Source: Vibrio sp. 05-20-BW147 (GTDB lineage Bacteria; Pseudomonadota; Gammaproteobacteria; Enterobacterales; Vibrionaceae). Taken from it: 64,000 bases of DNA. The stretch lies in the NCBI RefSeq assembly GCF_013369385.1, contig NZ_SZTO01000017.1, forward strand, positions 47,020-111,019. The letters are read 5' to 3'. Below are positions 48,027-57,505 of the stretch, in pieces; within the stretch, counting starts at the first letter, position 1; each line of letters opens with the position of its first letter. The position numbers were made by a program, and so were the translations under genes. The notes beneath the pieces were generated by a model. It saw only the letters and a program-made list of their open reading frames with translations, was not told the DNA's origin and searched no databases.

Positions 48027-49583
48027 TTACTCTTTAACTACCAAGTCACCAAAGTATGGGAAGTCCATCGCGTTGACGATTGGTTTGATATCCAGCGTAG
48101 ATTTCGCGCCCCACGCTAGGTTTTGCCAGTGTAGAGGAACGAATGCCGCTTCGTTGTACAACGTAGCTTCTACTTTCTGTAGCATCGCTGCTCGTTTGGT
48201 AGGATCGGTTTCTACGTTTGCCGCTTCCACCAACTTGTCCACTTCTGGGTTTGAGTAGTGACCACAGTTGTACTGACCACGGCCCGTTTCTTCGTTACGC
48301 GTCATGGTGAGGAACTCAGAGAAGTTCGCCGAATCTTCTGTGTCTGAGTGCCAGCCGATCATCAACATATCTGCTGCACACTTATCAAACTCAGGCCAGT
48401 ATTGCGCTTTAGGCATGGTCTTTAGGTCTACCTTGATACCGATTTTCGATAGCATGGCAGACGCCGCTTGAGCCACTTTCGCATCGTTAACGTAACGGTT
48501 GTTCGGCGCGATCATCGTCAGCGTAAAGCCTTTCTCATAACCCGCTTCTTTCATCAACTGCTTCGCTTTTTTCAGATCGAAACGAGGAACCAGCTCCGCG
48601 TTGTAGCCCGCGTAGCCTTCAGGGCCCTGCTGGCCAGCCGCTGTCGCAAAACCTTTCATGATTTTATCAACAATGCCTTCATTGTTGATGGCATGAACGA
48701 TCGCTTGACGCACGCGCACATCTTTCAGCGCTTCATGGCTGTTTTGGTTCATTTGGAAAGTGATGATGCGCGTACCAGGCAGCGTCACAAGCTCGATGCC
48801 TTTCGCATCTTTCACACGTTGGTGATCGTTAGGCGCAACCGGCGCAATCATGTCAACACCACCAGAAAGGAGCGCAGCCACACGTGTCGCGTCTTCTTTG
48901 ATTGGCACAAGCGTCAGCTTATCAACGTTACCTTTTGACTCTTTGTCCCAGTAATCCTTGAAGCGCTCAAACTCGACCTTCACACCTTGCTCACGAGAAG
49001 TAACGATGAACGGGCCGGTACCAGAAACGTTGGTCGAAGCAAATGAGTTACCGTGCTTCACCACTTCCGCTTTGTCTTTGCCATCGGCTGTCGTGCCAGA
49101 GTAGAACTTGCTGTCCATCGGGAAGATGTAAGTGGCAGTTTGTAGTACCAATGGGTAAGCCCCTTTGGACACCAACTCAACCGTGTAATCGTCCACTTTG
49201 ACCATTTTTTCATACGGTTCAAAGATCGCTTTGAAGTCTGGAGAATCTTTTAGACGAGCGAACGTCCACACGACATCATCAGCCGTCAGTTCGTTACCGG
49301 AATGGAACTTCACCCCTTTACGTAGCTGGAAGCGGTAAGTGGTGTCGTTAACACGTTCCCATTTTTCAGCCAAGCGAGGTTCAAAATCCAATTTCTGGGT
49401 ATAACGAACTAGTGGATCAAACACCATGTGTGACATTTGTAGCGTACCACCAGACAACTGCTCATGCGGGTCAAGTGACACTGGATCTGCATCATAAGCA
49501 ACTTTGATGTCTGCCGCAGCAGCACTCAGGCTTAGGCCTGCTGCCATTAAAGCCACGGTCAGTTTGCTTTTCATGGTTTTCAT
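48027..49583 (-). CDS. Peptide ABC transporter periplasmic binding protein
   Basis: 518-residue SBP_bac_5 family protein. The signal peptide (about 1-24, SLSAAAA) is preceded by AAGGAG before the ATG at 49583. LAEKWERVNDTTYRFQLRKG and FHSGNELTADDVVWTF are the family's conserved blocks. Peptide or dipeptide uptake is the usual function; the exact substrate is unknown. Confidence 0.9.
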   Translation of the reverse strand: MKTMKSKLTVALMAAGLSLSAAAADIKVAYDADPVSLDPHEQLSGGTLQMSHMVFDPLVRYTQKLDFEPRLAEKWERVNDTTYRFQLRKGVKFHSGNELTADDVVWTFARLKDSPDFKAIFEPYEKMVKVDDYTVELVSKGAYPLVLQTATYIFPMDSKFYSGTTADGKDKAEVVKHGNSFASTNVSGTGPFIVTSREQGVKVEFERFKDYWDKESKGNVDKLTLVPIKEDATRVAALLSGGVDMIAPVAPNDHQRVKDAKGIELVTLPGTRIITFQMNQNSHEALKDVRVRQAIVHAINNEGIVDKIMKGFATAAGQQGPEGYAGYNAELVPRFDLKKAKQLMKEAGYEKGFTLTMIAPNNRYVNDAKVAQAASAMLSKIGIKVDLKTMPKAQYWPEFDKCAADMLMIGWHSDTEDSANFSEFLTMTRNEETGRGQYNCGHYSNPEVDKLVEAANVETDPTKRAAMLQKVEATLYNEAAFVPLHWQNLAWGAKSTLDIKPIVNAMDFPYFGDLVVKE

Positions 49584-49658
49584 TGCATAACTCCTTATGC
49601 GGGAATCCGAATCCCTAGTTGTTGTATTTGCGTCTGTTATTGTGCCAAGCAAGCTTGG

Positions 49659-51374
49659 TTATGCCGTTTTCACCTCTTCCCTCAAACCAGTGAACTCTGG
49701 CATCAAGGAAATCAGGTGCTTACTGTACTCATGCTGTGGAGAGCGGAACAGTTGCTCAGTCGGTGCGACTTCGAGCAAGGTCCCCATCTGCATCACACCC
49801 ACTCGGTCACACATTTGGCGGATAACCGGAAGGTCATGACTGATAAACAGCATGGTTAAGTTCAGTTCGCTTTGTAGATCTTTGAGCAAATTCAGAATCT
49901 GTGCTTGAACCGAGACATCCAGTGCCGAGGTTGGCTCATCACAAATTAAAAGACGTGGACGAGTCGCCAATGCGCGCGCAATCGAAATACGCTGACGCTG
50001 GCCACCCGAAAATTCATGTGGATATTTCACCCCGGCCATTCGCCCTAAGCCAACGTGCTCCAAGAGATCGTTCACGATTTGGCGCGTTTCCGCTTCACTG
50101 TTGGTCAGTTTATGGAAACGAATGGGCTCCGCGATGATGTCGAAAATCTTCATACGCGGGTTCATCGAAGTGTATGGATTTTGGAAGACCATCTGCATTT
50201 GGCGACGTAAAGGACGGCGCGCTTTTTCTGACGTCAACGCAGTAAGATCAATACCTTCAAACGTCACCTTACCAGAGTTAGGCGCATACAGCCCCGCGAT
50301 CACTCGTGCGATAGTGGATTTACCCGAACCCGATTCCCCCACCAAGCCAAAGGTTTCCCCTTCATGCACTTGGAAGCTAACGTTATTTGATGCCTGCACA
50401 TACTCACGACGGCTCTCAAACAGCGAGTCTTTAGTGACGAAACGCAAGTTAACATTTTCCACATTAAGCAGTGGCCCGGTGTATTTTCTCTGATCTTCAC
50501 TTTGACCCAGCCAGTGATTCTTAATATCAAGAGGCTGCAATTCGCTCGCTTCTTCGATGTAGCTGACCAGAGGGAAACGATCAAGCTTCCTATCCGAACG
50601 TGGTACCGCGGAAATCAAGCTGCGCGTATAAGGATGATCTGGGTTACCCAACACTTTGGCCGTAGGGCCAAATTCAACCAAGTCACCTCGGTACATAACG
50701 GCAACACGATCTGTCACGTTCGATACCACGCCCATGTCGTGCGTGACCAACATGCACCCCACGTTGTGCTTAATGCATAGCTCGCGGATCAGGCTGAGAA
50801 TTTGGTCTTGAATCGACACATCGAGTGCCGTGGTGGGTTCATCGGCAATGATCAAATCCGGCTCGCCTGCTAGGGCAATCGCAATCACCACACGCTGACG
50901 CATACCGCCAGAAAACTGGTGAGGATACTGCTTTAAGCGGTTTTCAGGTTGAGGGATGCCCACCTGCTTCATTAATGACAATGCGCGCGTGTAAGCCTCT
51001 TCGTCAGAGACATTCATATTGGCGTGAATGGTTTCTTTTAGCTGCTGTTCAACAGTAAAGAGAGGATTGAGCGAGGTCATGGGATCTTGGAAGATAAAAC
51101 CAATTTTAGAACCACGCACTTTGCGCATTGCTTCTGGAGAAAGGCCTGAAATTTTTTCGCCATCAAGGAACACCTCACCGCTGGCAATACGACCAGGAGG
51201 GCTCAACAAATCGCTCACCGCATTACCTACGGTTGACTTGCCCGCACCCGACTCACCGACGACGCCAACAATTTCGCCTCGTTCAATATTAAACGACAAC
51301 GATTTCACCGCCGCATGAACCCCATGCCGCGATGGATACTCGATACGAAGATTTTTCACTTCTAATAGTGACAT
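49659..51374 (-). CDS. Fused double-ATPase of a peptide ABC transporter
   Basis: 571 residues with two ABC ATPase domains (DppD-DppF or GsiA type). N-half: Walker A GESGAGKST, signature FSGGMRQR, Walker B LIIADEPTTALD. C-half: GESGSGKST, FSGGQRQR and LLICDEPTSALD. Oligopeptide C-terminal extensions link the halves (about 255-300). It is the first gene of the operon, followed by binding protein and permeases; binding protein first is the commoner order. Confidence 0.93.
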   Translation of the reverse strand: MSLLEVKNLRIEYPSRHGVHAAVKSLSFNIERGEIVGVVGESGAGKSTVGNAVSDLLSPPGRIASGEVFLDGEKISGLSPEAMRKVRGSKIGFIFQDPMTSLNPLFTVEQQLKETIHANMNVSDEEAYTRALSLMKQVGIPQPENRLKQYPHQFSGGMRQRVVIAIALAGEPDLIIADEPTTALDVSIQDQILSLIRELCIKHNVGCMLVTHDMGVVSNVTDRVAVMYRGDLVEFGPTAKVLGNPDHPYTRSLISAVPRSDRKLDRFPLVSYIEEASELQPLDIKNHWLGQSEDQRKYTGPLLNVENVNLRFVTKDSLFESRREYVQASNNVSFQVHEGETFGLVGESGSGKSTIARVIAGLYAPNSGKVTFEGIDLTALTSEKARRPLRRQMQMVFQNPYTSMNPRMKIFDIIAEPIRFHKLTNSEAETRQIVNDLLEHVGLGRMAGVKYPHEFSGGQRQRISIARALATRPRLLICDEPTSALDVSVQAQILNLLKDLQSELNLTMLFISHDLPVIRQMCDRVGVMQMGTLLEVAPTEQLFRSPQHEYSKHLISLMPEFTGLREEVKTA

Positions 51375-52133
51375 TTCAGACCTCTACTGCCTTGTCTGTG
51401 GTGCTGAATAATCAAACACGATGATCATTCAACAAACCAATGAATCCCTTCTGATTGCAGAATATTACTCTAAAAATCAGGTCGGAACACAATTTGGCAA
51501 AAAACACACAAAAAAGCAACAATTAAAGTTTAACGGCCAGCAATCGGTTAATTTCAAGGCAAAAATATCGAATAAATATTCGTTAATAGATATTTAACAA
51601 AAATCAGCGCAACACTTTTTGTGTGCCAGTTGGCATTTTTGCTAGAAAATGTCGCCAAAAATGACCCATCATTCATCATAATCATCCGTGAGATTTTTTC
51701 ATGTGAATATTAACAAATACAAAACAACACTTTATTCCATTTAGAAAAACCAGTTAATACGCTTAGTGTGTAACTAATCATTAAGCATAAAATGCTAAAT
51801 ATGGAATTATAGACACTGGCCATCCGCTGTGTTTTTCCTTCACAGCATCAGCAACTCACTGGTGTTTGAAAATCAGAGTGTTAAATGCCAAGAAACTAAA
51901 ATATAGACACAAAAAAGCCACGCGTTATGAGAAAGGGGAGATTTCCTCTCAGATTGAGAGGTTCATCAGCAACTCCACTTAGCAAGCCTTAAAAATCTCT
52001 CATCAGAGACAAAAGCGAGCGCATCAGCATACCCAGTAAGGCTCGTGGGTTGCGGCAAGAAAATGAGAACCTTAGAGAGAAGGTAGAGAGAAGAAGATCG
52101 CACAGACGCTTTAGTCCACGACGCCAAAACGAC

Positions 52134-52160
52134 GAAAGCCTGCTATAAAAGCAGGCTTTC
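52134..52160 (-). terminator. Orphan tRNA-type terminator
   Basis: GAAAGCCTGC pairs with GCAGGCTTTC. The same arm sequence ends the tRNA-Ser unit at 63852-63881. It lies just downstream (minus strand) of a tRNA-like relic. Confidence 0.7.
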
Positions 52161-52162
52161 TA

Positions 52163-52230
52163 CGGTGGGCGTGAAGAGGAATTCGACGCGGCTGGGCTTC
52201 CAGACCCCGACCCAGTATGCACACAAAATC
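52163..52230 (-). pseudogene. Possible tRNA relic
   Basis: The plus-strand stretch GGGCGTGAAGAGGAATTCGA resembles the 3' part of the neighbouring tRNA-Pro genes (GGTGAAGAGGGATTCGAA), including the T-loop, but pairing of the acceptor and other arms is lost. It lies between two tRNA-type terminators on the strand of the tRNA cluster. Confidence 0.45.
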
Positions 52231-52252
52231 ATCTGCATTTAATACAAGATGT

Positions 52253-52282
52253 AAAAAAGCCCCACTATTGCTAGTGAGGCTT
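52253..52282 (-). terminator. tRNA cluster terminator
   Basis: On the minus strand AAGCCTCACT pairs with AGTGGGGCTT (one G-T pair), followed by TTTT, eight bases after the last tRNA. Confidence 0.82.
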
Positions 52283-52289
52283 TAGAATG

Positions 52290-52366
<77 letters not shown>

Positions 52367-52390
52367 AAATTTGATTCTTTAAACAAAGAA

Positions 52391-52467
52391 TGGGGTGGCT
52401 AACGGGACTCGAACCCGCGACAACCGGAATCACAATCCGGGACTCTACCAACTGAGCTATAGCCACC
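52391..52467 (-). tRNA. tRNA-His(GTG), copy 1
   Basis: 77 nt including the extra G at -1 and encoded CCA. Anticodon loop TTGTGAT gives GTG. Identical to the copy at 52644-52720. Confidence 0.97.
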
Positions 52468-52540
52468 ATCAGATTGTCATGTTTACCGCTTATTTAAGCC
52501 ATAAACCTGAGTCTCGCCTTAGGCAAAACTCAAATAATAG

Positions 52541-52617
<77 letters not shown>

Positions 52618-52643
52618 ACAAATGTTTCATTCTTAGAAAAGAA

Positions 52644-52720
52644 TGGGGTGGCTAACGGGACTCGAACCCGCGACAACCGGAATCACAATCCGGGACTCTA
52701 CCAACTGAGCTATAGCCACC
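52644..52720 (-). tRNA. tRNA-His(GTG), copy 2
   Basis: Same sequence as copy 1. It follows tRNA-Arg in the transcript, as hisR follows argX in E. coli. Confidence 0.97.
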
Positions 52721-52757
52721 ATTGTTTTTTCACCGATATCTCCCCCAGGCATCCAAA

Positions 52758-52834
<77 letters not shown>

Positions 52835-53127
52835 ATGCCCTATCGGCGGAGTGGAATAATACGTAGTTCACACTATGTCGTCTAGTGTTTTTTTTAGTTT
52901 TTTTTCCGTTTGGTCTCTTTTTCGTCAGTTATCTGGCAACAAATGTAAATAACAGATGTGATTCAGACCCTGTAGCTGATAACTTGTTGTTTATTGCAAC
53001 AAGTTAACGGGATATAATCACCCATTATTTACATTGATTTAACAGCTGCAGTTGACTGCTAAATCAAAACAGCACTCTAACTATATAAATGTTTGGTAAG
53101 CCAGCTGACTTACCTTGGGAATGTAAA

Positions 53128-53541
53128 GTGAGTTTAATGGATATGTCTCGACGAATGATTAGCGTTTTATTCGCTGCTTTAACCTTTTCTACGGCAGCTA
53201 TGGCGACCAGTACTGACCACGATGCCATTGCAGAGCGCATCAAGCCAGTAGGTGATGTTTATCTAGCCGGTAGTGAGCCCGTTAAAGCTGAACCAACCGG
53301 ACCACGTGATGGCGCAACAGTTTACGGCACTTTTTGTATTGCTTGTCACTCGTCTGGGGTAAATGGCGCACCAAAAACAGGTAATGCTGCAGATTGGGCA
53401 CCTCGTATCGCACAAGGTCATGATGTGTTGAACAAGCACGCGATTGAGGGCTTTAATGCCATGCCTGCTCGCGGTACTTGTATGGACTGTTCTGACGACG
53501 AAATCATTGCCGCGATTGATCACATGATCAAAGGTCTATAA
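53128..53541 (+). CDS. Cytochrome c5 family protein
   Basis: About 137 residues if started at the GTG at 53128; ATGs at 53089, 53137 and 53143 are alternatives. A signal peptide (ISVLFAALTFSTAAMA) precedes a single haem-binding motif CIACH; the distal Met is probably in NAMPARG. GTCMDCSDDEI carries the two extra Cys usual in cytochrome c5. Periplasmic electron carrier. Confidence 0.9.
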   Translation: MSLMDMSRRMISVLFAALTFSTAAMATSTDHDAIAERIKPVGDVYLAGSEPVKAEPTGPRDGATVYGTFCIACHSSGVNGAPKTGNAADWAPRIAQGHDVLNKHAIEGFNAMPARGTCMDCSDDEIIAAIDHMIKGL

Positions 53542-53561
53542 AACAAAGTTTCTTAAAGCAG

Positions 53562-53587
53562 AAGGGCTTGGTTTTCCAAGCCCTTTT
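53562..53587 (+). terminator. Cytochrome c5 terminator
   Basis: AAGGGCTTGG pairs with CCAAGCCCTT around TTTT, with a T-rich tail. Confidence 0.85.
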
Positions 53588-53602
53588 CTTATTTGACTAA
53601 CG

Positions 53603-55621
53603 CTACTTCTTGTTGAACATGGCACGTAAGTTGGCAATGTGCGCTTGGCCTTTGGCCATTCTTTCTTCCTGTGTCACTGGCTTTTTGGTTTGTTCCCATT
53701 CCACATCATCGAAAGGCAACTCGTCTAGGAAGCGACTTTGGCTGGGTTTGATCAACTCCCCATACTGACGACGCTCTTTACACATCACGAAAGTCAGCTC
53801 TCGCTGCGCACGCGTAATGCCAACGTACATTAAGCGACGTTCTTCCTCGACGTTATCTTCATCGATACTGGTTTGGTGCGGTAATATCCCTTCTTCAGTC
53901 CCGATCAGGTACACATATGGAAATTCCAGACCTTTAGACGCATGCAGTGTCATCAGTTGTACGGCATCACTGTCTTCATCTTCTTCACCACGTTCCATGA
54001 TGTCACGCAGTGTCAAACGTTGAACCACTTCTTTCAACGTTTTCTCTTCTTGATCGTTATTGTCACCTTCTAAATCGGCGACAATCCAAGAGTAGAGATC
54101 AGAGACGTTTTTCATGCGCATTTCTGCGGCTTTCGGGCTGGCAGATGTTTCGTACAACCAATCCTCATAATGAATGTCTCGCACCAACGAGCGCACTGCT
54201 TCTACGGTATCCCCTCGCTCCGCTTGATCGGCAATCGCCACCAGCCAATGAGTAAAGCGCCGCAAATTGTCGAGACCACGTCCGGTCAGATGCTGCTCAA
54301 GGCCAAGTTCAAAGCTGGCTTCAAATAAACTTTTGCCACGCATGTTGGCATAGCTGCCTAACTTCTCCAGCGTCACAGGGCCAATTTCACGCTTGGGTGT
54401 GTTGACGATGCGCAAAAATGCGTTGTCATCATCAGGATTCACCAACACTCGCAAATACGCCATGATGTCTTTGATCTCCGCGCGCGCGAAGAAAGACGTA
54501 CCACCAGACAGTCGATAAGGAACGCGGTTTTGCATCAGCGACTTTTCGATGAGACGCGATTGATGGTTACCACGGTAAAGGATGGCATAGTCTCGATAGT
54601 CGGTGCGATTGAGAAACTTGTGGGCAATGATTTCCCCCGTGACACGCTCCGCCTCATGTTCATCGTTATTGGCCAACAGCACTTTGAGTTTTTCACCATC
54701 GGGAATTTCCGAGAAGAGCGACTTTTCATACACGTGTGGGTTATTGGCAATCAAGATATTCGCCGCGCGCAAAATACGACTGGTCGAACGGTAGTTTTGC
54801 TCCAATTTAATCAGGCGTAAGTTAGGGTAATCTTGCCCCAGCAACACTAAATTTTGTGGTTTCGCCCCACGCCAAGAATAAATCGATTGATCATCATCCC
54901 CAACCACGGTTAATCGTCCGCGCTCACCCACCAGCAGTTTCACCAGTTCATATTGACTGGTGTTGGTGTCTTGATACTCATCAACCAGAAGGTAACGGAT
55001 ACGATTTTGCCAGTATTGACGCACCTCATCATGCCCACGAAGGAGTAACACTGGCAGCAAGATAAGATCATCAAAGTCAAGGGCGTTGTACGCTTTCATC
55101 TGCTTCTGATACATCTCAAAACAGAAGGCAAACAACTGCTGCTGTTCGCCTTGCGCGCGTGCCACAGCCTGCTCTGGTGAGAGCATGTCGTTTTTCCAAT
55201 TTGAGATGGTGCTCATCAACTGACGCAGCAAATCTTTATCGCCATCCAGCTGTTTTTCAGTCAGCTCTTTAAGCAGTGCAAGCTGATCTTGATCGTCAAA
55301 CAAGGAAAAGCCCGACTTCAACCCCAGATGGCGATACTCTCGTTTGATGATGTTCAAACCAAGCGTGTGGAAGGTTGACACCATCAGGCCTTTTGATTCC
55401 CCCTTCCCCAGCGTTTGCCCCACACGTTCTTTCATCTCACGTGCGGCTTTATTGGTGAAGGTGACCGCCGCAATATTACGCGCTTTGTAGCCACACTGTT
55501 GCACCAAATAGGCAATCTTATTGGTGATCACTCGTGTTTTGCCTGAACCCGCACCCGCAAGCACGAGGCAGGGACCTGATACGTATTTCACGGCTTCGTC
55601 TTGTCTTGGATTCAGTTTCAT
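53603..55621 (-). CDS. rep: ATP-dependent DNA helicase Rep
   Basis: 672-residue UvrD-type superfamily 1 helicase (3'-5') aiding replisome passage. Walker [14 protein letters not shown], motif II DEYQDTN, motif [16 protein letters not shown] and motif [12 protein letters not shown] are present. Similarity to E. coli Rep is clear throughout, and length matches (673). Divergent from the TetR gene. Confidence 0.96.
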   Translation of the reverse strand: MKLNPRQDEAVKYVSGPCLVLAGAGSGKTRVITNKIAYLVQQCGYKARNIAAVTFTNKAAREMKERVGQTLGKGESKGLMVSTFHTLGLNIIKREYRHLGLKSGFSLFDDQDQLALLKELTEKQLDGDKDLLRQLMSTISNWKNDMLSPEQAVARAQGEQQQLFAFCFEMYQKQMKAYNALDFDDLILLPVLLLRGHDEVRQYWQNRIRYLLVDEYQDTNTSQYELVKLLVGERGRLTVVGDDDQSIYSWRGAKPQNLVLLGQDYPNLRLIKLEQNYRSTSRILRAANILIANNPHVYEKSLFSEIPDGEKLKVLLANNDEHEAERVTGEIIAHKFLNRTDYRDYAILYRGNHQSRLIEKSLMQNRVPYRLSGGTSFFARAEIKDIMAYLRVLVNPDDDNAFLRIVNTPKREIGPVTLEKLGSYANMRGKSLFEASFELGLEQHLTGRGLDNLRRFTHWLVAIADQAERGDTVEAVRSLVRDIHYEDWLYETSASPKAAEMRMKNVSDLYSWIVADLEGDNNDQEEKTLKEVVQRLTLRDIMERGEEDEDSDAVQLMTLHASKGLEFPYVYLIGTEEGILPHQTSIDEDNVEEERRLMYVGITRAQRELTFVMCKERRQYGELIKPSQSRFLDELPFDDVEWEQTKKPVTQEERMAKGQAHIANLRAMFNKK

Positions 55622-55756
55622 AGTGCTTATCTGTGGTCAAAAATCGAGGCCCATATAATAGTCGTCGAGTGATGAGATTGCCATTGCCTCATTGACAAGA
55701 TTTTTACTCAATAGCACACATAGCACTTGCCAATATGGCTGTTGTTTCCGCTATAA

Positions 55757-55774
55757 TGAATGAACGTTCATTCA
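55757..55774. promoter_or_regulatory. TetR operator overlapping the efflux promoter
   Basis: Perfect 18-base palindrome TGAATGAACGTTCATTCA directly overlaps a TATAAT -10 element (55753-55758), 15 bases before the TetR start. Binding would block transcription of the operon. Confidence 0.75.
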
Positions 55775-55788
55775 CTGGTGGATAACCC

Positions 55789-56370
55789 ATGTCATCTGAA
55801 GAGCAGAACGACAAGCAACAACAAATCCTAGCTGCGGCAGAGAAGTTGATTGCGGAGTCCGGTTTTCAGGGTCTATCGATGAGTAAATTGGCCAAAGAAG
55901 CAGGCGTCGCAGCCGGTACGATTTATCGTTATTTTGACGATAAAGAACACCTGCTGGATGAACTCAGGCTACGTATTACTCAACGAGTTGCCACGGCGAT
56001 TCAAGCCAACGTAACCCGTGATATGCCTTTGAAACAACAATATCGCACCATGTGGCTAAACACATGGAATTTAGCGGCTTCAAACTTGTCTACTTTGAGC
56101 AACCGTATTCAGTATGAATCACTACCTTGCTTGAATAGCCACAAAACCCGCGAGCTAGAGAAGAAAATGTTTCACCAAGTTGCTTTAATGTTCGATATGG
56201 GCAAGGAGCAAGGGGTGTTCAAAACGCTGGATAACGAAATTTTGTTTGGTCTAAGTTTGGAGACCAGCGTCAGGCTAGCGAAAAAACACGCATTAGGCTT
56301 TTACCAACTGGATGACAAGGCACTTGACGCTGCCATCGAAGCCAGCTGGGATGCAATCATTAATCACTAA
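55789..56370 (+). CDS. vexR: TetR-family repressor of the RND operon
   Basis: 193-residue regulator. The N-terminal helix-turn-helix is GLSMSKLAKEAGVAAGTIYRYFDDKEHLL (about 29-57). The C-terminal ligand domain is typical of efflux repressors. It is followed by the membrane-fusion gene after 17 bases. The symbol follows synteny with V. cholerae vexRAB (rep and ilvC as neighbours, from memory). Confidence 0.85.
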   Translation: MSSEEQNDKQQQILAAAEKLIAESGFQGLSMSKLAKEAGVAAGTIYRYFDDKEHLLDELRLRITQRVATAIQANVTRDMPLKQQYRTMWLNTWNLAASNLSTLSNRIQYESLPCLNSHKTRELEKKMFHQVALMFDMGKEQGVFKTLDNEILFGLSLETSVRLAKKHALGFYQLDDKALDAAIEASWDAIINH

Positions 56371-56387
56371 TTGGAGTTCTTAATAGA

Positions 56388-57494
56388 ATGAAAAAGTGGA
56401 CCTTTTTTATGTTACTTATCGCCATTCTGCTGTTTGGCAGCGTGATAGGTTTCAACCTCTTCAAACAAAAGAAAATTGCCGAATACATGGCAAATCGTCC
56501 TGAGCCAGAGTTCCCAGTAACGGTCACAGAAGTGAAACCGGTCGACTGGGTACCTGTGATTGAAGCGATCGGTTTTATCGAACCCAACCAAGGTGTGACG
56601 ATTGCCAATGAAACCAGCGGTGTCATTAAACAGATCCGCTTTGAATCAGGCACGCAAGTCAAAGAAGGTCAACCGCTTGTTCTGCTCGACTCCGATGTAG
56701 AAAAAGCCAACCTGAAGAGCAGTGAAGCAAAACTGCCAGCGGCAGAAGCGAAGTACAAACGCTATCAAGGCCTCTTCAAAAAAGGCTCGATTTCAAAAGA
56801 AGCGTATGATGAAGCTGGAGCCAATTACTACTCGTTAAAAGCCGATATTGAAAGCTTGAAAGCCTCGATTGCACGCCGTGAAATCAAAGCGCCATTTTCA
56901 GGCGTTATTGGTATTCGTAATGTCTACCTAGGCCAATATCTGCAAGCAGGCTCTGATATCGTACGTTTGGAAGACACCAGCGTGATGCGCTTACGTTTTA
57001 CCGTGCCGCAAAACGATATTTCTCGCATCAATCTCGGCCAGGAAGTGGATATTTTTGTCGATGCTTATCCGCAAAACCCATTCAAAGGCTCAATCACTGC
57101 GATTGAACCAGCGGTCAATATCCAAAGTGGTTTGATTCAAATACAAGCAGATATTCCAAACAGCGACGGAAAACTGCGTAGTGGTATGTTTGCCCGCGCT
57201 AACATCATTCTGCCGAAGTTAGAAGACCAAGTCACACTGCCACAAACGGCGATCACATTTACGCTCTACGGTGACAATGTTTACATTCTAACGGAAGAAG
57301 ACGGCGTGCAACGTGTGAAACAACATGTGGTGAAAGTGGGTGAACGCACTGGGAATATCGCACATATTCTCGATGGCGTAAAAGTGGGTGATCAGGTGGT
57401 GACATCTGGCCAGGTTCGCTTGAGTAACGATGCCAAGGTTCGTGTTGTCGAAAGCGACGCGATTACACCTCCGGCTGAAACCCCTATGCTGTAA
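56388..57494 (+). CDS. vexA: RND efflux membrane-fusion protein
   Basis: 368 residues. The N-terminal membrane anchor (about 4-24) has no lipobox. The biotinyl-lipoyl halves (GVTIANETSGVIKQIRFESG and KAPFSGVIGIRN) flank an alpha-hairpin (about 100-160); beta-barrel and membrane-proximal domains follow. Joins the RND pump to an outer-membrane channel, probably TolC, since no channel gene is in the operon. Confidence 0.9.
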   Translation: MKKWTFFMLLIAILLFGSVIGFNLFKQKKIAEYMANRPEPEFPVTVTEVKPVDWVPVIEAIGFIEPNQGVTIANETSGVIKQIRFESGTQVKEGQPLVLLDSDVEKANLKSSEAKLPAAEAKYKRYQGLFKKGSISKEAYDEAGANYYSLKADIESLKASIARREIKAPFSGVIGIRNVYLGQYLQAGSDIVRLEDTSVMRLRFTVPQNDISRINLGQEVDIFVDAYPQNPFKGSITAIEPAVNIQSGLIQIQADIPNSDGKLRSGMFARANIILPKLEDQVTLPQTAITFTLYGDNVYILTEEDGVQRVKQHVVKVGERTGNIAHILDGVKVGDQVVTSGQVRLSNDAKVRVVESDAITPPAETPML

Positions 57495-57505
57495 TTGGAG
57501 GCATC

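Larger units (their letters stand above)
51375..52252. other. Non-coding stretch between ABC operon and tRNA cluster
   Basis: About 880 bases with no convincing gene. The first 450 are AT-rich and must hold the ABC operon promoter. A 14-base palindrome CGAATAAATATTCG (51569-51582) could be an operator. From about 51900 the composition is purine-rich, with small hairpins; the last part holds a terminator-like hairpin and a tRNA-like relic, listed separately. Confidence 0.6.

Noticed and set aside
51627..51645. Possible sigma-54 promoter TTGGCATTTTTGCT
   Set aside because: The GG and GC elements are 7 bases apart instead of the required 10.
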